From Sarcomyxa edulis (Eukaryota > Basidiomycota > Agaricomycetes > Agaricales > Mycenaceae), in assembly GCA_009761415.1 (NCBI GenBank), contig QUOL01000003.1, positions 1,612,001 to 1,676,000 on the forward strand: a DNA stretch of 64,000 nt. The letters run 5' to 3'. A program made the translations under genes and the position numbers. The notes beneath the pieces were generated by a model, which searched no databases, was not told the origin of the DNA, and saw nothing but the letters and a program-made list of their open reading frames with translations. Position 1 is the stretch's first letter; each line of letters starts with the position of its first letter. This document shows positions 54,850-64,000 of the stretch, in pieces.

Positions 54850-57360
54850 TCATTGCAGCAAGGCAATAAGTATCCCGACCAGAAGAAGCCAAGCATGCGC
54901 ATCCTGTCCAGAGACCCGAGATCCTACACTGACCAGGGTGGTGGCAGGGTTATTCGCACTAGAACTAGCAATCGTCGAAGTAACTGGCTCCATAATGGAA
55001 GAAGGGAGCGGTCCGATGGATAAAATCGCCTGCTTTCCAACGTGACCCGAGCCGATCATGACTTGAACACCCACAGAAGGAACACCGTTGACTAGAACGA
55101 AGAGAAGGGCAGGTCCTGGCACGAGGATGGCGGGGTTAGGGGGGAGCTGACTGACATGTAGGATCCCACTGTTGTTCAAGAAGCCTGTATAGGTCGAATC
55201 CAGCTGGACGTATCGTTGTCCCATGTTCTGCGAGTGCCAAGCGCCATCAGCTTATACTCGGGTGCCAATTTAAGAGCGTTTCTCACCATGGCATGAGTCG
55301 AAAACCCGGTCCTTATTACGACGACCGACGCGTTCTGGATGTTCTTGGCGTCCCCAAGCAGATCATCTGAGCTCAGCGTAACATCGAACGGAGGTCCACC
55401 GTACGATAGCTGTCCCAACAAGCCTTGCGGTTGCGGCCTTCGCTGATTATAATAAGAGGGGTAGAATTTCTCGACACGATACTCGGTAGGATATTTGATG
55501 CCGGGTCCGACGTTGTAATCGGAATTGGGGTTTGAGCCACCGACGAAAACAGATCCTGGAATGAAACATTGGGTCAGGGTTGGTGTTGGACGGTGAAGCG
55601 AATATGTGATCCTCACCATCAGGTAACAATGTGGCGGTGGAGTGATACATTCGTGGTATAGTGCTTGCAGAAAGACCCTTTCGAGACCATCGTTGACCTA
55701 CCGGGGCGTTGGGGTCGTATATCACTGGCGCCAGTACTGGATTGTCACCGTACGACTCGCCGATAGCCCAAGACTGATTGCCATAACCAGCCGTCCCTAA
55801 AACCAATATCATGAGAAATATTTGGAAGAAAGCGAATCAAGTTCTTACCTGTCCCTGCACCATTCAAGCACATAATTCGGCCATCGGGAAGGAATACGAG
55901 GTTGGCCATAGAACGACCTTCAGGAAGTGGATCATCATGAGTATACGATCCTGACAGATCCGGAGTGATCTTGACACAAGATGGTGATGCCGGAAAAGAC
56001 GCGATATCCCAGTCTACAGACCACCTGACCGAAGATAGACTGATAAGTACTGATTAAGGGCACATATAGGTGATGTCCGCGCACTTGTTGTTATTAGATC
56101 CCCCACAGAACATGATGGTGGCCGTCCAGTTATTGCTAGGCGTCAGAGGCATCATGATGGTTCCGGCACTCGCAGGGTACGTCCTCACAGCGTTAGGAAT
56201 GTTGTCCAACGGTGTCTCCTTGTTACTTCGGTAGTCCAGAAGAACGGTGGCCCAGTTAGATTGTATTAGCAGTTTTCCAGACGGTAGAAGCCATGTCAGA
56301 GGGTATAGATTGGTCGGCAGAGTAGTTTGTAAGACGTGCGATGCGACGGGATCTCCTTTGGATGGGAAAAACTCGTAGGTGGGATTTGTTTGCCACTGGT
56401 CATTGACGTAGCCGCCGTTAGCACAACCTCCTAGCTGAATAAGATATGAGCGGTCAAGAACCCAAAAGTGTAATTTATGTACGCACAATTATCAGTGTAC
56501 CATCTTCCAAGGTCTCGCTGCGATGCAGGTCAATAAATTATTCGAGGTATGGGGATATGAGACACGCACACAGAAGGATACCACCGCCTCGTGGACATGC
56601 TAGAAGTCAGAGTCCAGTCACACGACTCATCATCGCAAGGTGTAAGCATGCTATTCCATTCGGTACGTCAGCCATCTGGGAGCGTAGAATGTCTAGAACA
56701 CTTACCGGATACTAAGCGCCAACGAATAGAAACGGGATTAAGATATTTCTGGGGGATAGAGAAATTGATTTAACGTACGATTTCCCACCATCTGGGTCGT
56801 CGTAGGGTGCACCACCCGTTTGAGACATAGCTGGGTCACCACCATATGTGACAGCCTGGTTCCCGCCAACGTTAATCCAAGTTCCGTCTCCCATGACGTT
56901 CCCTCCAGCGCAAAAACTGTTAGTCACGACGTCCATAGTCCTTGCGGTATCATTTTGTAGTGTATACTCTGGGCATCACAGCAATGAGATAGCGCGTTGT
57001 GAAGAACGCGATTTACTCACCAGATGCCCAGGCTGGGTGTCCTTTGATTTGTGCAGGGTTGTTCTCGGTTTTGTCGATGATGTATATCTTGTCCAATGTA
57101 CCAAGGAATGCCTTTCGAATGAATAGAGATATAATAAGGACTCGCAGGGCAGACAGACTAGAGCAAAAAAAGAGTGGGCTGACTTGTTGAGCGCTCACGA
57201 GACTGCTACCAACAATCTCGAATTGACCGACGGCACCGGTGGCGGAGGGTTGTCCAGGTTGGGGTAAAGTTGTTGTAGATTGGCCAAGGGCAGGTAGTGT
57301 GTACTTCAAAAGATAGAATGCGGACGAGACGACGCCTCGGAAAGTCGTAAACGCCCGCAT
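54850..57360 (-). CDS. copper radical oxidase, glyoxal-oxidase type
   Basis: Extracellular copper enzyme of the glyoxal/galactose oxidase family that oxidises small aldehydes and makes H2O2. The ATG at 57360 begins MRAFTTFRGVVSSAFYLLKY, a signal peptide. About ten short introns. Seen in order: FEIVGSSLVSAQQ, AFLGTLDKIYIIDKTENNPA, NSFCAGGNVMGDGTWINVGG (cysteine of the Cys-Tyr cofactor), STRRWYPS (partner Tyr, split by an intron), GGCANGGYVNDQWQTNPTYE, TIMMPLTPSNNWTATIMFCG, IPRMYHSTATLLPDG (axial Tyr and copper His), SVFVGGSNPN, and FSTHAM then NMGQRYVQL (second copper His), with the DUF1929 beta domain at the end. All copper and radical residues are present. The C terminus, after a Ser/Thr-rich spacer, is hydrophobic (AWLLLVGILIALLQ), which suggests a GPI-type or membrane tether. 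No WSC domains. Confidence 0.92.
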
Positions 57361-60300
57361 CGAGGTGGGGTGTTGTTGGTATCGATATTACTGGGATATG
57401 TTATATGTATGGATAGGTATATTTTTGGGCCTGGGATGGTGATAATTGCGAGAACAACGGTGCCAGCAGGCGTTCTGCAAAAAGCAGCCGCCTTGAGGTC
57501 AGCGGGGAGAGCAGGCCGTGAGCTTTTCATCTCAGTCTTGGCAGGATGAAAACACAGCTGTCTCGACTGTCCCGTACGTCCAGCACCAGCACTAGTCTGT
57601 ATCTGGAGTGGTCCGAACACTACTGTTGAAGTCAAAGGTTAAGCAATGTAGGTGCATACTTCCAAATTTCTTCCGGTTCTCCAACTTGAAATTCGATTCT
57701 TTTTCAAATCGCCCTATGGTGCGCCCGGCGCTATGGATCCAATGACAATCGTATCACCAACCGCAATGCCACCCGTACTGTTGACTGCGGCTTCTCTGGA
57801 GCGCCCTTTTTAAGACAATATGGCACCGTTCAACTCCATTCTACGGTGGTTCGAAGCCTCAAGCTTCATGCTTAGGCTGTATCGGTCCTTCTGCCTCGGA
57901 CTCGGACTCGTTTTCATTCCGGACTCTGGAGCTACGCAGGCGAAATGGACGTGTCAATCTGTTTAAACTCGGGGCAAGCGACCTGACAGACCCTGGACAA
58001 GTCCTCCTGCTCAATGTCTTGGCCAGCTACTGTTTGCGTTCGCAGATAAGAGGGCAATCCTCGTTGGGAAACATCATCCTGCACATATCCTTTTCATCCG
58101 TATACTCCTAGGACTCTGGAAATGTCAGCCATTCATCGGTCGCTCAGATCTCATTCTTCTCGCTCGCTTGCTAGAAACCCTTACGGCTGTCCTGGTAAGG
58201 TGGATCAACTGAGGAAGAGTAGAGACCCGTCACCCCTGTACAGCTCAAGATGCGTGTTTGCGTTTTGCCACCTTGCTCCTGATCGAAATTGAGACTTTGC
58301 CGAGGGCAACATACAGCAGTCTGTTGAGACATATGTCGCTAAACATATTCGGGTGCGTATCAAATATCCTTGCACTTCGACGTTATCTAACAACTCCAGA
58401 ACGTAGATCCTATCAGTACACGCCTTTTTTTGGTGAGTGGTGAGACGGAAAGGGTATGCTCATGAGCTTCTTTTACAGGAGAATGCGATGCTTATGTTTT
58501 CGGTGATTTCTGTGATCTGGGTGAGAGTTCCTGTATCAGTCTCCTGGACACGATATGCGTCATCGCTCGTCATCGAGATAACCATGCAAGTGAGAGCGTT
58601 AACCTATCTTCCAGCTGCAGGGTGTACGAAAAAAGTCTGTTTGGATACACGTCGTACGTATACCTACAATGAATTGTATTCTATGAGCTCCAGTCAAGCT
58701 CCAGTACTAGTGTACAATTCATGTTATCCTGTCACTTGTTGGCAACTAGTATTGGTTATTATGAATTACCGAATAGTAAGCGATGACTCTGATGTCCTCT
58801 ACGCTAGAAAAGCTTCCGCGTTCTAGTTCAGAATCCCGAGCGCAGATCAATGCATACACCGTTATTGCTATCAAGAGTGCTGCATTTGTAGAAGTGCGAT
58901 ATTTGTAGATGCGAGCCGTGAAGACCCCCTTTCACGTACGTTCTGGATTCTGAGTTCCGATGTAGGTTGACAAGTTGGAAGGAGGGACGGACGAGGCTCG
59001 CACAGACTCGGCCTAAAGATAACTAGCTCTCTAATTTGATGCTCCTTTTTCCTCGTCCACGTTCTAAATTCGCGAGGGTGATAGTTATCAGCCCTATATC
59101 GTCCCTTGGGGTTCCACATGCATGTCTAAGTATGGGGTACTCTGAAGATTGGGTTAGTGCTGCAAGTGCAAGGATTCTGTATTCTGGTGTCTTTTATTGC
59201 CCTGACAACATCCTCTGATGTCACTTCGACGCATTGATAACATGGTCATCTATCTATCTGTCCAGTCAGAGTCAAGCGGAAGGTTTGAAATTAATTATCG
59301 ACTCCCACCCACCTTCCTTCGGACCGTGCTTTTCGTCAACGGACATTCAGGCCCTGTCAGTGTCAAGAGACTGCTCCACAAGGTAATTTAAGGTAATGCG
59401 CCATTTGATCCAAGTTCTGTGTGAAAGATCAAAGCAATGGTGACGGTCGTAATGAAGACTTTGCAATCACATCCGTCAGTGAGACGGATGATGGAAGATG
59501 ATGGACTGGTATTACAATTGATCTTTAATCGATTGAGCGCAGCACGGACGCGTTCAGGGGTTAGAGCCCGAGGCCTTGACCCCATGCTAGAAGAACAGAG
59601 AGTCGCAGCATGAAAGGAAGAGAAAAATATGTGTGAGCACGAGCACGGTTATAGCTGCCATGCGTTAAAATCGGATTATCAGAGATAATCGGAAAACACG
59701 CTGTAGAACGATATGTCCTTGAGCCTGTCAGGAGACTAGAGGGTCCAAGACTATCGAATCGATGGCATATTATAGGACGACTATCGGCGATCCAGGATGA
59801 ATCCAATTACTGGGACCTTCGATCCGAAACCAGAGGTGAATAGCAGAGTCATGTCCGAAGTCCCGTCGCAGTCCGTCGCGAACTTCTCCGCCGAGGATAT
59901 CGCAAGTTGTAAGTTTGGTTCCGCGTTGCAAGTCGGCGATGCACTGATTAAAGGTTTGATTTCCTGCTGGTGTAGGTAGCCTGAATGCCAAGTGGCCCGG
60001 TCACAGCTCTCATCGGTGCCAGTAGACGCGCGCGACACGAGGATCTAATCCGGAGGGTCATCTCGAGAATTGGAAACAGCCCGGGACCGGAGCAAAATCT
60101 GGAAGTTGTGACGAGAGTCAGAGAGCGTCCGACGCTCTAGAATAAATTGGGACACGTGGCTATCGATGGTAAGGGTTTCACCCACTTATTAGAGCTTATT
60201 AGCAGCAGTAGGGGGATCAGTTTGGGTCTTACCGCAGAAACAAGAATGAGACACAAGACTCACCATCGGGGAGGGTCGCACCGATGCAATGTAGGAGACG

Positions 60301-60469
60301 AAGAGCAGACTTGGTCCACGGACCATAAGTACCTAGGATCTAGACGGTGCATATGTTACTGCAGTCTTTGGTTATGTACCAGTGTTGGGCTTCCGGGGCC
60401 TTCACAGCCACTGAGGCACCGAAGTCTGGAGGATGCCAGGATGGCATTGGTTGGCATGCTCAAGCATGC
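57361..60469. other. gene-poor 3.1 kb region
   Basis: Promoter of the copper radical oxidase lies at the left end. Open frames up to about 130 codons (58437-58826, plus) show no family features. Around 59770-60040 several frames on both strands are open at once; one minus-strand reading (GNQTFNQCIADLQRGT) loosely recalls a repeated basidiomycete membrane-protein motif and might be a relic. I cannot support a gene here. Confidence 0.4.
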
Positions 60470-61016
60470 TCAGTGGTCTGACTCAAGCGGTTCCTGAGGA
60501 GGAGATGGTCCGATCTGGCTCGATGGTGAGAATGCCACATGGCCAATAACATGTATACCAGAAGAAACATGTTCCCGGCAGATCCTGGACCCTAGTCGAT
60601 CTATACGAAATTGGATAGGATCAGACGCTGGGTAAGCAGTGACAGTACGTATACTCACATACGGTGCGCCGTCTTGCTCCGTCGACTCTTGGGGAGTAAC
60701 ATACCAGTTTAGACCTCGGGGAGATTCCTGGTAAATTTTTGGTTTGTGACCAGAAAGAGAGTCCGGTAGAATATGTCGCCAAGTTACTCAAACGACTACC
60801 AAAAAAAACAGGAAAAAAAAACTTACTGAATACAAAGGTCTACCAATTGATCTGAGAATCGCCTTGGAATCGCCATACAAAAAAGAGGCGCCGGTTGACG
60901 TCAAGAGCCGAGACTGCTCCACATATTTTGCCACAGTTTCCAGTGAGTTTCCAGGATTATTTGCGGCATTTGCGTCCACAGCTGTCGTTCCTCCGTTCTC
61001 GAAATTAATGCCCTCT
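60470..61016 (-). pseudogene. coding-like fragment of unknown family, possibly a partial gene
   Basis: Two adjoining minus-strand pieces read like real exons. The first (about 61016-60827) gives NFENGGTTAVDANAANNPGN, SLETVAKYVEQSRLLTSTG and SFLYGDSKAILRSIGRPLYS and ends at a good GTAAGT donor. The second, after acceptor CCAG, continues in the same phase with ESPRGLNWYVTPQESTEQDG and stays open for about 85 codons to the stop at 60470 (QEPLESDH), or is spliced at an internal GTGAGT. No ATG precedes the first piece in frame, and upstream sequence is occupied by the first exon of the plus-strand HSP20-like gene. It may therefore be a truncated gene relic. No family recognised. Confidence 0.35.
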
Positions 61017-63224
61017 GCTCAACGTCGCAACTTTCTTCACAAACGTTCTGCTTCTACTCCCGTCGTTGTTCACTCTCAATTTCTTCGTAATTCTTTGTCC
61101 GAGCTACAGGATAACAAGCCTAATCCCACCCTAGTCGCTAGGCGGCGACTTGTTAAACGCAGTACTGGCCAAGTGCCACAAAAAACAGATCCAACAGTCT
61201 TCCCGTTCACTGTGGTTGACATGGATAAAGATAGAGACTATGCAAGGAGACTCGCGAGCAATGGTGAGCAGTCGTCTTTATCGTGAACAGAATACCGTTG
61301 CACCAGCTTTGCCTCGTTACCAATTCATTGGCGACCTTGGACGGGAATTGGGACAGCACGTATTTTCTCGTTCTTTTCGACTCGTTCCTGCGTTCCTGTG
61401 CATGCCACCATCCTTGACATGTATTACTATATATCTCGAGGCGACCCCGTAAAATTTACGCCCTTTGGATTACCGGCTCACAGCCTATCCCTTCACGGGG
61501 CTTGGTTAGCGTCGTGTTCTATGCCACTGTGCATGTTATCCTTCCAGCCCATATGTATCCATTGTGTTCGGACCATAGCTCATTTTTTGTCCTTTTCTCC
61601 CTATTAGGAATCGAACTACCACGTTCACTCGTAACGCCCTCTCTGCTCAGGCGTCCTTCTCCACCTCTTCGTCTACCTTCTTTCTCCAAGCGACACGCCT
61701 CATTTGACAGCCCTCGTGAAGTCCCTCTGCCGTCACCGTCAATTCATCAATCGCATCAGCTCTCGCAGTTTACGACCTCCCACGCACAAGGCGAAAGCAG
61801 ATTGGGACCCCCAGCTTCCTCTGAGTTCTCACTTAGTCAAGACACGCGTGGTGAGACGAGCTCATATCCTGTATTCGAAGACGACGTGTCAAGTCTCCGG
61901 AACCGCTACACTGCCCCAGCGTTGCCTGCGTCACAAGCCCGCACCACTTACACCGCATCAGAGTCACATACAACGGATAACTTGACATCAGGATCGGCCG
62001 GCTCCCCTCACATGCTCAACACCAATGACGAAAACAGGCCAGATGCCAGTAATCAGCCAGCACAGGGATCGGCGGGGCAGATTCAGTACAGCCAGTCGAC
62101 TGGGTCAGCGGAACCCGTTTTCCCATTCTCACGCCCTTACTCCCTACCAGAGACGCACGCAAATTCTTACAGTGGTGTTCCCCCACACATGCTTGCGCGG
62201 TCTAACAGCAACGCCAGTGTAGGAGCTCCAGGACCCTCCTCCCCATCTAAAAACTGGATAGACCGCAGCTCATCTGCGAGTCTACCATTACCCATGCAGA
62301 CACCTTATTTCACCCTTCCCCAGGTCGCCGACTCAACCTTGCAGGAGGGCCAAGAGTGGAAAACCTATCACGGCCCCAGTGCAAGCAGTTCTACCGGTCC
62401 TTCGACGAAGTTACAAGATCACCCAGCCGACCCTGTAGGCCCAATTTCACCTCCGCGAACGCCGCAGCGACCTGAGGCCGATCAACCGTCCAGTATTCCT
62501 TCAAATTCAGCACCAACCTCACCAGCATCCACCGAGGTCCCTCGGGCAGCCGACTATGCAGGAGCGCCTCCAGTCACATTCTATTCGACGCCACAAATCC
62601 GCTCCCCACCGACCACGAATATCGCACGGCCAATGTCCTCGGGTACAAGTTCGTCAAGTTCCTCGTACCCAGAACCTGATCCTCCAACCATTTTACCTCC
62701 GCCTCCACCACCTGCTGCCTCAGGGCAACCACAGGCGAACGGAGGGAGGAGACAGGCACCATATGAGCCCTTTCTGAGCCACGCGCCCCCGCCTGCAGAT
62801 AGTTGGATCGCGATCGAAACGACATCACTTGAGTACAGGTTAGTCGTGAGGCTACCGGGCTACAGACGAGATGGAATGTAAGCCACCTGTCCACATGATT
62901 ACCTGCGTTCTTTATTCACTCGGATCTCGTAGAACACTTGCAACGAGGCGCAGACGTATTCTACACGTTGTTGCGGATTCCTGGGAACCTTCTGGCGGTG
63001 AGTCTTTTCGAAGCATTGCCATAATGTAGCCATCGAATGAAGTATACTGATCAAATTCTCTGATCACCACAGGGCACTTCGAACGTCGGATCTCATTTGG
63101 TTATGATGCTGATTTGAGGCAGGTGAGGGCCGAGTTTGACGGCGAGTTATTACGGGTCACCATTCCAAGAAGGGCAACCGGATGGTCTTCGACGACTCCT
63201 GCGCCGTTGGGACGAAGCGCCTGA
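61008..63224 (+). CDS. disordered protein with C-terminal alpha-crystallin/HSP20 domain
   Basis: Small-heat-shock-type chaperone domain attached to a very long disordered region. The first exon is taken from ATG 61008 (MPSAQRRNFLHKRSASTPVV) to 61263 (RRLASN). It joins in phase to 61608, giving LASNGIELPRSLVTPS, across a ~344 bp stretch that is long for this genome and may hide another exon. The next ~400 residues are Ser/Pro/Thr/Gln-rich with no fold. The last ~105 residues carry the beta-sandwich pattern: DSWIAIETTSLEYRLVVRLP, GYRRDGITLATRRRRILHVV, GHFERRISFGYDADLRQVRA and EFDGELLRVTIPRRA. Exon ends at 62877 and two short introns precede the stop at 63222-63224. Ordinary HSP20 proteins are about 150-200 residues, so this is an atypical member, perhaps regulatory. 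The start could also be 60864 in the same frame. Confidence 0.72.
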
Positions 63225-64000
63225 GAATACTCTAAGTCACTATCTGCGTTCTCTAGGAGATGGAACGTAGGGGCTTACTTTGGAGTGTCCAAAACGCAGG
63301 AAACCGTCTGGTCCAGTCATAGAAAATTCATACACATCCATACCCTCCCGTTAATCGGTTCCATTGCGATCCATCAACATTCCCCTCCCCCCTCACTTAT
63401 CTTCAACGACGATGACCACTACCCTCGATTCGTGGATGGATATTCCATTTTTCACCAGTAACAGCAGCATATCAACAAACAATTGTATAATACACTGAAG
63501 AATCGACTGTATACTCCTGTCATTCTCTTCTAAACGCATTCCAACTCATCTGTCGTCGCTATCGATCGCTGCAATTCTATGACACTACCTTACGCACCAT
63601 GCACGCTCTACTACGCGGGTCGCCGGTCTCTACGAAGGCCTGTCTGTTGCCCCATTTCTATACCCTCAACCACCTGCTCGATCGGCCATATCGCACCTCA
63701 TGACGACGACCTTCCGGACTTCCTTTTAAATTATATTTTTTTTTTCGAATTTGCCCAACTGTTACGCTTTGCTTTCCTCGGTTCACATCCGTCCATTCCC
63801 TTCCTATTCCTGTCATTCCTGGGTATCAAAGTCATCAATTCCGTAAACCTCCTCATCGCCATGTAGCACGAGAATGCTATGTGTCCTTCGGCATCCATCA
63901 TCTCATCTCATCTCTTTTCTTGATCGTTTGTTTCTATAACACTTGTATAATGCTGACAATACTACTTACTGAACGTACCATATATTTCTGCCCGTGGGCT
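63225..64000. other. right edge, 3' flank
   Basis: About 775 bp after the HSP20-like stop. Pyrimidine-rich and AT-rich; one 95-codon plus-strand frame (63579-63866) is hydrophobic at its end but has no family features. Likely 3' untranslated region and intergenic sequence. Confidence 0.4.

Noticed and set aside
59770..60040. Possible membrane-protein relic (GNQTFNQCIADLQRGT)
   Set aside because: Several frames on both strands are open in the same stretch, and the resemblance is too weak to call.

Overview
The window is nuclear DNA from a filamentous basidiomycete, most likely a wood- or litter-decaying Agaricomycete. Genes are intron-dense, with introns mostly about 50-65 bp bounded by GT and AG. 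The protein families are fungal: a class II ligninolytic peroxidase, a copper radical oxidase, an F-box protein of the usual basidiomycete kind, Prm1, Mdm31 and Zn2Cys6. I see no rRNA, tRNA, CRISPR or bacterial-type operon. All exon joins below are my own reading of splice signals and reading-frame continuity; no transcript or database evidence was available.

Layout, left to right. 1-14.1 kb: ER-type FKBP prolyl isomerase (+), plasma-membrane fusion protein PRM1 (-), an NAD(P)-dependent dihydroflavonol-reductase-like enzyme (+), an F-box protein (-), a seven-helix PAQR/hemolysin-III protein with a long N-terminal extension (-), and a classical short-chain dehydrogenase (-). 14.1-23.8 kb: a transposon region. 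It holds two diverged inverted copies of a ~0.68 kb repeat around a decayed Ty1/copia element with one recognisable LTR. Next to it lies a complete, apparently young Ty1/copia retrotransposon (two 286 bp LTRs with one mismatch, 5 bp target duplication, one intact 1494-codon Gag-Pol frame). 24.1-41.4 kb: an unrecognised multi-exon gene (+), a predicted versatile peroxidase (-), a second DFR-like reductase (+), a large low-complexity protein (-), an amidohydrolase-like protein with degenerate metal ligands (-), a Zn2Cys6 transcription factor (+) and a coiled-coil protein (-). 41.9-54.4 kb: Mdm31-like mitochondrial inner-membrane protein (+), a CFA-synthase-like methyltransferase (+), a secreted acidic protein with dibasic sites (+), a Bax-inhibitor/Lifeguard protein (-), an NKAP-type RS-domain protein (-), a possible tiny secreted peptide (-) and a kinase-like protein (-). 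54.8-64 kb: a glyoxal-oxidase-type copper radical oxidase with a hydrophobic tail (-), a gene-poor stretch, an unidentified coding-like fragment (-), and a long disordered protein ending in a small-heat-shock (alpha-crystallin) domain (+).

Most neighbours are functionally unrelated, as is normal in fungal genomes, so I do not read the window as one gene cluster. The one clear functional pairing is oxidative: the peroxidase consumes H2O2 and copper radical oxidases produce it, both outside the cell. The most unusual observations are the young copia element with a primer site matching an internal part of initiator tRNA, palindromes built on the same CCTCAGT core in the LTRs of both copia families, several micro-exons (10, 13, 14 and 25 nt) in conserved domains, and a secreted repeat protein that looks like a Kex2-processed peptide precursor.
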